Shown here in pieces: positions 1 to 10,847 of a DNA stretch of 64,000 nt. Under the pieces are notes generated by a model that worked only from the letters and a program-made list of their open reading frames with translations, searched no databases and was not told where the DNA came from. The DNA is from Apiotrichum sp. Y4204. Taxonomy: Eukaryota > Basidiomycota > Tremellomycetes > Trichosporonales > Trichosporonaceae. Where the stretch lies: assembly GCA_025531455.1 (NCBI GenBank), contig JAMYHL010000006.1:248001-312000 (forward strand), written 5' to 3'. Within the stretch, counting starts at the first letter, position 1. Every line of letters starts with the position of its first letter. Made by a program: the position numbers and the translations under genes.

Positions 1-249
1 GCGACAAGGGAAGGAGAAGCGTGAAATGCACAGCAGGACGCATATGACGCGTCGAGGCTTATGATTTCATTTTCCTTTTCTGATCCCCCCAGGTTCTTTT
101 GGGTGGCTTTCAGAATCAAAAGACCCGGAATGGAACAGCCGCCGATGACCGCGCGATGGCCGATGGGACGTGGAATTCACGTCCAAAGAAAGAACACCGT
201 TTCCATCCATCTCCCTCTCGCCGTTCACACCAGATACCCCGTCTCCACG
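1..249 (+). other. upstream region / 5' leader of SEC24
   Basis: This stretch precedes the chosen SEC24 start. The SEC24 frame stays open upstream, with in-frame ATGs from position 61, but the extra residues are of mixed composition and unlike the Q/P-rich Sec24 N-terminus. I therefore treat it as leader and promoter. Nothing else is recognisable here. Confidence 0.5.
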
Positions 250-3200
250 ATGCCGCCGAGGTCGCGCTACGCCGTCGATCCTTCGCTCTCCCAGCCGCAG
301 CAGCAGCAGCAGGGACAGCCGGGACCGCAGTGGGGGCAGCAGCAGCCACAGCAACAGCACTATGGCCAGCCCGCACCCGCAGGTCCAGGCGCCGGGAGCC
401 CGAACCAGATGTTCTCGCCGGCCGGCTCCGTCTCTCCCGGGCCCGCGTTCGGCGCACAGCAGCCGCAACAGTACGGACAGCCGCAGCACCAGTATGGCCA
501 GCAATACGGACAACAGCAGTCGCACCAGCAGCCTCCGCAGCAGCCGTATGGACAGCCTCAGTACGGTCAGCCCCAGCATCAGCAGCACCAGCAGCAGTTC
601 GGCTCCCCGCCTCCTGGCTTCCAACCCGGCGCGGGCGCGCCCGCACCCCAGGGGCACTACAACTACCCGCCGGCGAACCACATCCCTGCGCCGCCGCACG
701 CCGCCGGGCCGGCGCTGACGGGCTCACGCGTCCGCATCGATCCCTCGCAGATGCCCGACCCGATCGAGGCGCAGGAGCTCGACCAGAACCTCTACGATGA
801 GGAGGACTTTATGTCCGCCGACACCAAGGGGTTGATACCCCTCGCCGGGACGGATTACCGCGGCATCGACCAGGGTGAGTAGTGATGCGGGGATGCGGAA
901 GAAGCGGTGAACATTGCGATGAGGATGTGCACTGCAGAACCCCAGCGCTGTTTCTGCTTCTCAAGTCTCGCTGACTCCAGGCAACTCGCTTCCGAGACAT
1001 CTCCGCCCATCGTTGCCGACCGTCCCCTCGACGCACCAGTTGCTCGACACCACCGCGCTGCCGTTCGGTCTTGTCGTCCAGCCGTTCGCCCCGTTGCGGT
1101 ATGATGAGGCGCCGGTGCCCCTCGTGACGAACTGGACTGCAGGGGAGAGCGCATTTGACGCGCCGCGCGCACCGTCCGGCGAAGACGAGGTCGGCCCGCC
1201 GCGTTGCGACAAGTGCCGCGCATACATCAACCCCTGGGTGCGGTTCACGGATGGCGGACGCCGCTGGGCGTGCAACCTGTGTAACGCCGAGACACCCCTC
1301 CCGCACGCGTACTTTGCGCACCTGTCGCCGATGGGCACGAGGATAGACCACCACGAGCGCCCGGAACTCCTCCACGGCACAGTCGACTTTGCCGTGCCCG
1401 GCCAATACTGGTTCCCGCAGCCGACAGGCTCGATCCTCGAGGACGAGGACATGGCAAACCCCGCGGCTGATGCTCTCGCGACTACTGGTGCGGACCTGCT
1501 CGGCGCGCTGCAGCAGTCGCTTGGCCAGACCCCGACGCGCGGACCGACACCCACACCATCGCACAAGGAGCGGATGCGGAAGGAGGGCGAGCGCCGCCTC
1601 CGCCGTCCTGTCCCGCTGTGCCGCGTGTTCGTGATTGATGTTTCTGTTCCGGCCGTGCAGCGCGGCATTGTCCGCGAGGTGTGCGAGGCCATCCGCCGCG
1701 CAATCTACGGCGAGCCCAAGGAGGCCAAGGAGGGAGAGGAGGAGGAGCAGGAGATGCTCATCGGCCAGGGCGAGCGCGTGGCGTTCATCACTGTCGACCA
1801 GGCGGTCGGGTTCTGGAACATTGCCCCGGCGCTCGCGTCGCCGCAGCTCCTCGTCGTATCGGACCTCGACGACATGTACTCGCCCCTTCACTCTGGATTC
1901 CTGGCTGACGCAACTGCATCGAGGTGAGTTAGCTTCGCCTGTCATGCCTAACTCTCAGGACCCAGATCGAGCAGCTCCTCACCCTCATTCCCAACATGTA
2001 CGAGGCGCAGCCGAACGGTACGCAGTGCGCGATTGGCGCCGGTATCAAGGGTGCACTCTGCGCTTTGGTGAGTTGCTGTCTCTGTTCGTCACTGACATCA
2101 GCGCTCGTTTGGTGGCCAGATCAACTTCTTCCTCTCCGGCCTCCCAACTCTTGGTCCCGGAAAGCTCAAGCCGCGCGAGGAGGGTGTGGCAGGCACGGAC
2201 AAGGAGAAGGCGCTGTTTACTACCTCGGAGGCGTTCTGGCGCACGACAGCCGACGAGATCGCCGAGGCGGGCGTCGGAGTCAACACGTTCGTCTTCCCAG
2301 ACCAGGCATGCGACCTCGCGTCCGTCGGCGCATTGAGCGTCAACACTGGCGGCGAAATCTTCTTCCACCCCAAATTCAACCCTGCCCGCGACCGTGACGC
2401 GCTGTCGCACGAGCTCGAGCGCGTCATCACCCGCGAAACGGCGTACAACGCGACTGTCCGCGTACGCTGCTCCAACGGCCTCCGCGTATCCGAGCACCAT
2501 GGCGCATTTTACCAACGCTCCCTCACGGACCTCGAGTTTGGCACGCTCGACGAGAGCAAGGCGTTCACCGCCACGATCAAGCACGAGGGCCACCGTCTCG
2601 ACGACCGCCAGATGGCATATGTCCAGGTCGCTGCGCTGTACACCTCGTCGTCGGGCCAGCGCCGCGTCCGCGTCCTCAACCTCCAGATGCCCGTGTCCAG
2701 CCTCATCGGCAATGTCTTCCGCTTTGCCGACTTTGACGCCTCGGTCGTGATGATGTACAAGGAGGGTAAGTGTGGAATGTCGGATTATTCTGTTGGTTTC
2801 CATTCTCACTCGCAGCCGTCACACAACTCCCTCTCAAGGGGCTCCGCGACCTCCGCAAACATCTGATTGAGCGCGCGAACCGCCTGCTGCTCATGTACCG
2901 GAAGCACTGCGCGCCCGCCGTGCAGGCCGGCCAGCTGATCCTCCCCGAGTCATTCAAGCTGTTGCCGCTGTACACGCTGTGCATGATCAAGTCAAAGCCG
3001 CTCAAGGGCGGCAACGTCGTGCCAGACGTGCGTGTGCACTACCAGCGCCTGGTCAAGGGCGCCGGCGCGTCCGCCATCCAGAACCTGCTGTACCCGCGCA
3101 TGCTGGCAATCCACGACTTGGCAGAGAACACGGGCTTCCCGCGCGAAAACGGCCGCCTCAAGCTCCCGCGCGCCATGCGCCTCAGCTACAACTACATGGT

Positions 3201-3591
3201 CCCCGAGGGCGCGTACCTCCTCTCGAATGGCGAGGTCGTGCTACTGTGGTTTGGCGGCGCGGTGTCTCCGCAGATCATGCAGGATCTGTATGGTGTCGAG
3301 AGCGCCGCCGAGCTCGATACGCGGGTCACGCGCCTCCCGAAGCTCCCGACGCTCCTCTCTACGCAGGTGCGCAACATTCTCACACACCTCGAGCGCCTTG
3401 CCGGCCGCTCCCTCCCGGTTCTGCCTGTGCGCCAGGACCGCGACGGGCTCGAAATCGAGTTTGCAAACCAGCTGTTTGAGGACAGCAACAATGACGCGCT
3501 CTCGTACGCCGACTACCTCATGACTGCGCACAAGGCGATTACAAACGAGATGAGCGGGCGCAGCGACGGGTGGAAGGCCCCCTGGAGCTAG
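250..3591 (+). CDS. SEC24: Sec24, COPII coat cargo-binding subunit
   Basis: Sec24 pairs with Sec23 in the inner COPII coat and selects cargo for ER-to-Golgi vesicles on the cytosolic ER face. Five exons (250-874, 981-1923, 1959-2067, 2120-2765, 2816-3591) join in frame to about 1032 aa, slightly longer than the yeast protein. The first ~200 residues are Q/P/G-rich and disordered. A zinc finger follows, with CDKC and CNLC pairs in exon 2. Then come the trunk (with VVSDLDDMYSPLH), the beta-sandwich, the helical region and the gelsolin domain (WFGGAVSPQIMQDLYG) near the C-terminus. The second intron is only 35 nt. The start at 250 is preferred because MPPRSRYAVDPS resembles fungal Sec24 starts; in-frame ATGs upstream (61, 130) are possible. 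The gene converges on DMC1 with about 256 bp between stops. Confidence 0.95.
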
Positions 3592-3847
3592 CCTGTCGCC
3601 TGTCGGCGAGTTTAATTGATACAGTAAAATTGATAACAACGTAAACGACCACAACGTATTGCCCCCCAGCTGGCAGATAGATCCCGGAATGCATCAGGGT
3701 TTGGGCCATGGAGATACTGACGACGGCGATACATGGGCATGAGACGGAGAGGAGATGAGACTGATGGACGTTTGGAAGAACTGGGGAACTGATGTGACTG
3801 ATGAGCTAACAGAGGGCACTGATGGCGAGAATTGACGACGAACGCGC

Positions 3848-5559
3848 TTAGGTGTCTGGAAATTAGTTGTGTACAACGCTCCCTCTCACCCTCCCAGCCA
3901 CTGTTTGTTAGCACAGCTACTAGCGCCTGGACCAGCTGCACTCACCCGGACTTGAGACAGTACGTCGCCTCGCCCTCGGGCATGTCTGGCGAGTCCTGGA
4001 GCTTGGCGATGCGTTCCTCGCCACGGCCTTTGCGCAGTTGGATGCGGGTTGCCGAGCTGGGATTAGTGTGAGCATGAGTGGGTCACGTACGCGTGAGCGA
4101 GAACGTGGCCTGGAGTCAGCAGAGTAAAAGGAAAGAACCCACCTCCCACGGGCTTGGCGCTCGATGCAGCGGCAAACCTGAGTGTGAGCTGCGAACAAGG
4201 CTTCAAAGCTCACATCGCCGCAGCCTGATGTCAGTACCACACTTTGCAACACACCTACACCTGGATCAGCCTGAACCTGGTTGGTTAGAATGACGGCGAT
4301 GTTGAACTCCTCCGCAAGCTTCTGCAGCCGAGCGAGGAACTGGTTGAGTTTCTGGTACCATGTTAAATGGCGGATTGAAGACCTAACATACCTGCTGGCG
4401 TTCGGACAGCTCGCCTCGGCCCGAGTAGTCCTGTCCTAGATGTTAGTGTGGTTGGGATTTCTCCTCACGGAAGAGGTTCATAATGCTGTCCACGACAAGG
4501 AGCTTGTAGGTGCGGTCTTCAACGAATCTGATGGTTAGCGGTGCCGGCTTCAGATCTAACCAACCTGATAGCCAGCTCGACAAGCAGCTCGCACTGCTGT
4601 TCTGAGCTCCACGCGCGGGCACAGAGAATGTTCTCGAGTACCATCTGCCCATCGACCCCGAAGCGGTCCGCGATGGCGCGAATGCGGTCGGGGCGGAAGG
4701 TGCCTCTGGGATGTCAGTGCGAGATGATTGATAATATTAACTCGGTGTCAATGTAGGCGACCTTGCCACTTGCCCCGCCTTGGTCTTCAGGCATCTGGGT
4801 AGTGACGCAGAGAGTGTGGCACAGTTGCGTCTGGGGTAAGCTTGAAACCTAGGAAGGATGTGAGCTTACTTTACCAGTGCGGAACTCGCCGTACACCTCG
4901 GTGATACTCTGCGTCGAGATACCCCCACCAAGCATTCCGTCCACTGCCTTGGATCCCGTCGAGATTGTGATGACCGTCTGGCGGCGGTCCGAGAGCTCGG
5001 CGGCAGTGGCGAATGTCGGAGGCTGTGGTGAGTTATAATCAACGGAAATCACAAACGAGCATCTTGGTAGCGACTTCCTGGCAGGTTAGCGTTCGTAGCA
5101 CGGTTCGAACCTGCCTTGAGCTTTTCAATCTTGGCCTACAGTAGGGGTCAGTGGAGTCTGGTACGCTCGGTATCCACCTCTGAGAGACCCTGGGCGTCAG
5201 TCTGATAATCGTCTTCCCTCACCAACCTTGATCTTCGAGAGGTTCTTGCGGGTCGTCTGAGCGACGCCGAGAACGGTCACAATGCCTGCGGCCTTGAGCT
5301 TTGTGATGTCCGAGACATTGATGCCCTGGGTTAGAGTAAGATATGAGAGAAAACACAGAGAGAGATCGATTTGTTTCTGAACGTACGTGAGCTTGAAGCT
5401 CGTCGACCGACTGCAAGTCAGCTTTGGAAGGACCCGGGCCAGCTGACCTCGTAACCAAAGACGGTTTCCTGAGTGTTAGCTGCATCGCACTGATATCCTG
5501 ATAGTTTCTTAGGGTGGCAAAGGGGAATTGGGGCTTACTTCGTCTCCGTTGTCAGACAT
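3848..5559 (-). CDS. DMC1: Dmc1, meiosis-specific RecA-family recombinase
   Basis: Dmc1 forms nucleoprotein filaments and carries out interhomolog strand exchange in meiosis. By hand-splicing I obtain about 19 exons and 329 aa. They run from MSDNGDE through the HGINVSDI helix-hairpin-helix region and the Walker A motif GEFRTGKTQL (split by an intron after K) to Walker [12 protein letters not shown], loop 2 (VQADPGAAMF), the [17 protein letters not shown] block and a C-terminus ending GGWEDT. The INVSDI and [16 protein letters not shown] segments fit Dmc1 rather than Rad51, whose N-terminus is longer and has different linker residues. Features include a 12-nt microexon (5178-5189), a GC-AG intron (5078-5114) and a 34-nt last intron. 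The leader on the coding strand is pyrimidine-rich. Individual exon borders rest on homology and splice signals, not on cDNA. Confidence 0.93.
5078..5114 (-). other. GC-AG intron inside DMC1
   Basis: This 37-nt intron starts GCAGGT and ends CTAACCTGCCAG on the coding strand. The nearest GT donor, four bases further in, would shift the frame into an early stop. Using GC joins AKIEKLK to EVATKML, which matches the Dmc1 family. This is a minor but legitimate donor class. Confidence 0.7.
5178..5189 (-). other. 12-nt microexon of DMC1
   Basis: The four codons for GLSE are flanked on the coding strand by an acceptor (CTGACGCCCAG) and a donor (GTGGAT). They are needed to join ...NLSKIK to AKIEKLK in the conserved Dmc1 helix-hairpin-helix segment. 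Confidence 0.75.
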
Positions 5560-5639
5560 TGCGCTTGGGGAAATGTGAAAGCGTGCGTGTGCTGTGATCA
5601 GTGGTGCGGCAAAAGCGGGTCGTTCAAAGGGCCACTACC

Positions 5640-5870
5640 CACTCTGAGAGATGAAGAAGAGAACGAGACCGAGACGAGGAGTGATGACTAGAGGAACGAG
5701 ATGATGAAGAAGAGAAAGAAGAGTGAGAGTGAGAGTGAGAAAGGAGAATGAGAATGAGAATGAGAATGAGGAAGAGAGTGATAGTAAGAATGAGAATGAG
5801 AACCAGGAGAGGAAGGAAACAGCGCGGGGGACGGCGTTGGTATGCTTGGGAGAAAAGTAAGTATATCTGC
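5640..5870 (-). promoter_or_regulatory. polypyrimidine leader upstream of DMC1
   Basis: The plus strand reads as GA-rich blocks with repeated GAGAAT units, so the DMC1 coding strand is a long CT-rich tract 80 to 310 nt upstream of the start codon. Pyrimidine-rich tracts around transcription starts are common in fungi; the exact role here is inferred. Confidence 0.45.
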
Positions 5871-8129
5871 ATACAATCTGCCTTCCTCTCTCTGCTTGGT
5901 GAGCTCATTCACCGCCAGAGAAGATTAGAGGCATGAGAGGGAAGACATAAAAGAAACCAGACTCTGGATTATCGTAGTTGATTGTGCTCGATGCCCATCA
6001 TCATCGTCATCATCGTCGAGGATTGTCGTTCTTGTCTTCCTCCCTCTCCAGCCAGCATGCTGGCAGGTGGACCACCTCCACTCTGTGTGTACAGCACTGT
6101 TAGTGTGGCGGTTCGACGTTTGATGTGGTCTAGGCAGGTGTATTAATATCAAAAGGTGCATTGGCTCGAGCACTCGAGAGGCCCAGAGAGCCCGTCAGAC
6201 CGGTCAGACCACCCATATCGACTTGCTCATCATTAAGTCCTCAAACTGTCTAAATCTGTTAACTTTCTCTTGGATCTTAGATAACATCACGGGGAATGCA
6301 CAGTGCAATCCGCGACGCGACGCGTCTCCCCGAGCCAATCACACTCCAGCAGCCGGTTGGCCACCTATACTGTCAGCTGCCAGAGCATGCCAGAGTTGTG
6401 CGGTCGTCTCATGATTGCCTGGGTCGCATTGCACCGGACGAATGACGGAGTTGACGATGTTTCATGGGTGATTGAAATCAAAGTCGTCAAAGTGACCCAC
6501 GATCCGCCGAGCAGAATGTCATGGTTAGTGGGCAGCGCGCGGTAGACCAAGCCGTCATAGCTCGTCTGCATGAGTCACCAATGGTTACCTCACAAGCACA
6601 GCTTGTTCTCCATTCCAACTCCGAATGACTTAAATCCCTCACGAGCTTCAAGATGATTGATTCCAACAATACAACCAGGTGTAGAGGGGTGTGGATCGCA
6701 TGAGCGATATGAACTCGATCCTGAAGCTGTTGTTTCCCTGAGATGTATGATAACCACCCCGTCTTCGTCCTCGTCGTCCTGATGCTGGGATAAATGTCCT
6801 GAGCGCCTGAGCTCTCTGGGGATCTGGAGAGCTAATCCTGGATCCTGGATGTGGCTGTATCATTTGCCATCCAGGGAGTAGCTTGGCTACCATGTGCTGC
6901 AGCCTCTCGGCGCGCGATCGGCGCCCGGCAGGGAACTGTCGATCGCGAACGGAGGAACGGAGAACGTTGCCGATGTGCATCGCCGAGTGCGAGACGAGCG
7001 TGTCTTCATCTACCTCCGCACCAACATAGCGCATTATAGCGCAATCATAGGTACTGTCGTCGTAAACGCGACGATGACAACACTACTTGCGTACTTGCAC
7101 TCGATGGATACAGCGCAGTGCCCACATTCCTGCATTCCTGGTCGATCAAATGCACCTGCGCACCTGCTAGCCTTATGGGTGTTTCCCGGAAACCCAAAAA
7201 CAGATGGAAAACATGCATCTTCTATCAACAGAAATCTTCCGAGACCTGCGATCCAAAACAACTATTCAACGTCCTCGGCGCTACCAACCGGGGCCCGAGC
7301 AGCACACAGCGCACTGGTCACTCCATACAGCATCCATGCACCTCCAGTGATCCGGTGCTTGGCCGGTGCTTGGCACTTGGCAATGACAGCTGCGGAGCAA
7401 GGCAGCAGCAACATGCAGCACATGGGCAAGCACCGCCATTCGTAGTGGTCACCAGTTCGCGAGAACCGAGAGGCCCAGAGTAACGGACGGCGCATCTCAC
7501 GCAACGTACTCTCCGGCTCCGGCTCACGGGCTCGCGTGCTCCGGCTCCATCGGCGCAACTGCCCTCGCCCCGCCGCCCTCGGCCTCGGGCTCGGATTGCA
7601 GATCGTCGTCAGGACCCCATATCCGGTACATTTTTTTTTTCGGTGGATGCCTCAACTCTCTCGGCATCGCCACCCAACTGTGGTTACAACTGGAGCTTGC
7701 ACTGGAGCTGCGCCGGCGGCCGTTGGGAACCAGGGACGCGGGTGCCCAGGCACGACGGCAGCGAGGAGCGAGTGCCTCATTCCACAGCTCTCACAGTGAT
7801 CCCGCTTGGCTTTTGGCTCTCTGAAGAAAGGAACAAAAAATGACAGCGAGTGATGCATTGCATGCGTAGGCTACACTGCAGATGATGATGGGCATTCCAA
7901 GCAGCGATGAGAGCACAGCTATAGCACAGGGAACACAGGGAGTGATGCTATCCTGGATCCTAATGAGCTCCTGACGCCGGCGACGTCAACGCCCGAGAGG
8001 TAAAGAGCACAAGAGCGAGCATTGGTTTGGACGAGGGTTTTAAAAGTGGAGTAGGACTAAGTGGAGAGTGGTGCTACCTCATCCATCTCGAGCTCTTGTT
8101 TGTGTTCATCTCTTTCAGCATCACCATTT

Positions 8130-8356
8130 TTTATTTTCTCCGAAGTCCTTCCTCCCTCTCCTCTTCTTCTCATCGTCTTTGCTGTGCCCCTCACTCTCTC
8201 TGAGATCTCTCTCCCCTGACCCTCGTTTTGGAACAGCTCGCAACTCTGTTCCCCCGTTCTGATCTCGAACATTCATAACACACAACCCCCACCTTCCTTC
8301 ACCTCTTCTTCCCCTAGTCCGACAGTACGCACCGCCACACTCGCACACCTACACCC
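8130..8356 (+). promoter_or_regulatory. CT-rich leader of PLB1
   Basis: A pyrimidine-rich stretch (TCCTTCCTCCCTCTCCTCTT and similar) ends directly before the PLB1 start codon. It resembles the leaders of DMC1 and other genes in the window. Confidence 0.45.
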
Positions 8357-10575
8357 ATGATTCTCAACCTCGCCCTCGCCCTCGCGGCCACGGCGCCGGC
8401 GCTCGCCGTGGTCACCTCGGACGACATCCGCGCCCAGGCCCAGAAGGACGTGGCCGAGGAGATGCAGCGCGTCGTCGACGCCGACTACGTCAACCACCAC
8501 CACCTGCTCAGCAAGCGCGTTACAGCAGAAAACAAGGCGCTCATCCTTGGCATCGGAGACCCGGAGGACTACCACCCCTACACCGTCCCGTGTCCCCAGA
8601 ACACCAACTTTGTCCGCCCGGCCTCTGGCGTGAGTACCAAACGTCAACTTCTGAAACACGCGCTAATCCGCAGGGCCTCAGCGACGGCGAGAAGGCGTAC
8701 CTTGAGCAGCGCAAGCCGGGCATGGACTCGGCGGCGGCGCAGATGTGCGCAAACCACGGCCTTCCCAAGCCGGCACGCACGCCCAACATCGGCATGGCCC
8801 TCTCGGGCGGCGGCTACCGCGCGATGATCAACGGCCTCGGCATGACCCAGGCGCTGATGAACCAGTCGGACGAGGCCAGCAAGGCCGGCACCGGCGGCTG
8901 GTTCGACGCCGTCACCTACATGACCGGCCTGTCTGGTGGCTCGTGGGGAACCGGCTCGTTCATGGCCAACAACGCGCCCCTGCCCACCGACCTCGTGAGC
9001 AACACCTGGAACCTCCAGCAGAACCTCATCTACCCCTCGGACGGCAAAATCGCCTTCTACACCAACATGTACCAGAATGTGCGCGAGAAGGCCAAGGCGG
9101 GCTTCCCGACCCAGATCACCGACTACTGGGCGCTCGCGCTCGGAGAGCACCTCCTCCCCGCCGACTACCGCATGGAGAAGGGCGCAAACTTTACTATCAC
9201 CCAGCTCCGCACCATCGAAAAGTTCCAGAACGCTCAGGTCCCGTACCCTATCATCATTGCTGCTGAGTGAGTACTGTCCTATAACTGCAAGTCCATGGTG
9301 AGGCGAGCAGGAGATGGGGGAGCAGATAGAGGGGCGCCCAGAGCCACCAGTGCTCAGGAAGCACAGGAATGCGCCGGCACCCGAGATCATCGGGAAGCAC
9401 AGACCCACTGAATCAAGACACTGGATCAACTTATGCTAACGACCAGGCGCGAGAAGGGCGAGGTTCTTGTCGCTGAGAATGCCACTGTCTGGGAGTTTAC
9501 CCCCCACGAGTTCGGATCGTGGGCCGTCGGCTTCGGTAACCTGTCGGAAGGCTTCTTCACCCCGGTCGAGTACATGGGCACTGCCCTCTCTGGCGGCCAG
9601 CCCAACGGCACCTGCTATTCTGGCTTTGACCAGCTGAGCTTTATCATGGGCACTTCGTCTACGCTTTTCAACTACGGCATAGTGACGCTCAACGGGACCG
9701 ACTCGGACTCGGCCGTCACGGATATCATCAAGGACATCCTCACTGACGTTGCCGGTGACGAGAACGACATTTCGAAGATTCCCAACCCCTCGTACCAGCA
9801 CGACTACAACGGCACCAACCCGCTCAAGGACTACCAGTACCTTACGCTTGTCGACGCTGGAGAGACTAACCAGAACATTCCTCTGGAGCCTCTTCTCATG
9901 CGCGACGTCGACGCCATTCTCGCGTTTGACAACTCGGCCGACACCAAGTACAGCTGGCCCAACGGTTCCGCCCTCTGGACCACGTACCAGCGTGCCCTGG
10001 CGTTCAAGCAGCAGTACAACGTCCACGACCTTCCCCTTCCTGAGATTCCGACCACCAACACCTTTGTCAACGAGGGTCTCAATCAGCGTCCCGTGTTCTT
10101 CGGCTGCAACGTGACCGATGGCCCGCTGATCATCTACGTCCCGCACTACCCGTGGACTTTCAACTCAAACGCTACGACCATGACGCTGCAGTACGAGCAG
10201 CCCCACGCGCTCGAGCAGATGGAGAACTCTATGCGCTCGCTCACCCTTAACGGAACCGTCCCCACCTGGCCCAAGTGCCTCTCGTGCGCGCTCACCGACC
10301 GTGCAAACGGCTTTACCGCCGAGAACCGCAGCGCCGAGTGTGCCGAGTGCTTCAACACGTGGTGCTGGAACGGCGTGAGCAACGACGAGGCTCCTGCCAA
10401 CGAGTATGAGCCTGTGGCAGGTATCACTCCCGAGTTCTTTGTGAAGAACAACCTCTCCTCGGACGTGCGCGACCAGCCCATCACCGCCACCTCGGACAAG
10501 CCGTCGGGCGCCGCGCGCCTCAGCTTCTCTGCCGTCGCCGTCGCCGCGGCCCTCGCTGGCTTTGCCATCCTCTAG
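8357..10575 (+). CDS. PLB1: phospholipase B / lysophospholipase, secreted and GPI-anchored
   Basis: This enzyme removes acyl chains from phospholipids and lysophospholipids at the cell surface or outside the cell. Three exons (8357-8629, 8674-9266, 9447-10575) give 664 aa. The N-terminus is a signal peptide (MILNLALALAATAPALA). The cPLA2-type catalytic domain shows the oxyanion motif ALSGGGYRAM, the nucleophile motif GLSGGSWGTG and the Asp-containing LVDAGETNQNIPLEPLL. There are many N-glycosylation sequons, a Cys-rich patch (CLSC, CAEC, CWNG) and a hydrophobic C-terminal tail after a Ser/Gly site, consistent with a GPI anchor. The second intron (180 nt) is unusually long for this window. The signal for strong transcription may lie in the CT-rich leader. 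Secreted PLBs are virulence-associated in some yeasts, but nothing here tests that. Confidence 0.95.
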
Positions 10576-10847
10576 ATCTAGACGCGTGTATATTAGTATT
10601 ATAGTAGGATATGCAGCATAGACACTACATGGCGGCTATCGAGCGGAGGGAACGAAACGCAGCACGGTGAAAGCGCTGTGGGTGCAGAGACACAGAAATA
10701 TGAATTCCACCTGGGGAAACGGGCCTGAGTGCAAAACTTAATCGAGCCAGAAGTAAATTTCGAGAACTGTTCGAGCCTCCACCCTCCGAGGCTCCATATC
10801 GACCATATTTCCACAGGTCCAAGTCACCTTCACACACATCACCCACG

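Larger units (their letters stand above)
5560..8356. other. gene-free divergent region between DMC1 and PLB1
   Basis: No convincing gene lies in these 2.8 kb. Open frames such as 6894-7445 (+) have odd, Trp/Cys/His-rich composition and no recognisable domain. The region holds a pyrimidine-rich DMC1 leader (about 5640-5870, read on the minus strand), a T-run near 7630, and a CT-rich PLB1 leader (about 8130-8356). Confidence 0.6.

Noticed and set aside
5101..5115. GGTTCGAACC B-box-like sequence
   Set aside because: Palindromic by chance and located in a DMC1 intron without tRNA folding partners.
6894..7445. 183-codon open frame upstream of PLB1
   Set aside because: No domain, odd composition, and no leader or splice structure to support it.
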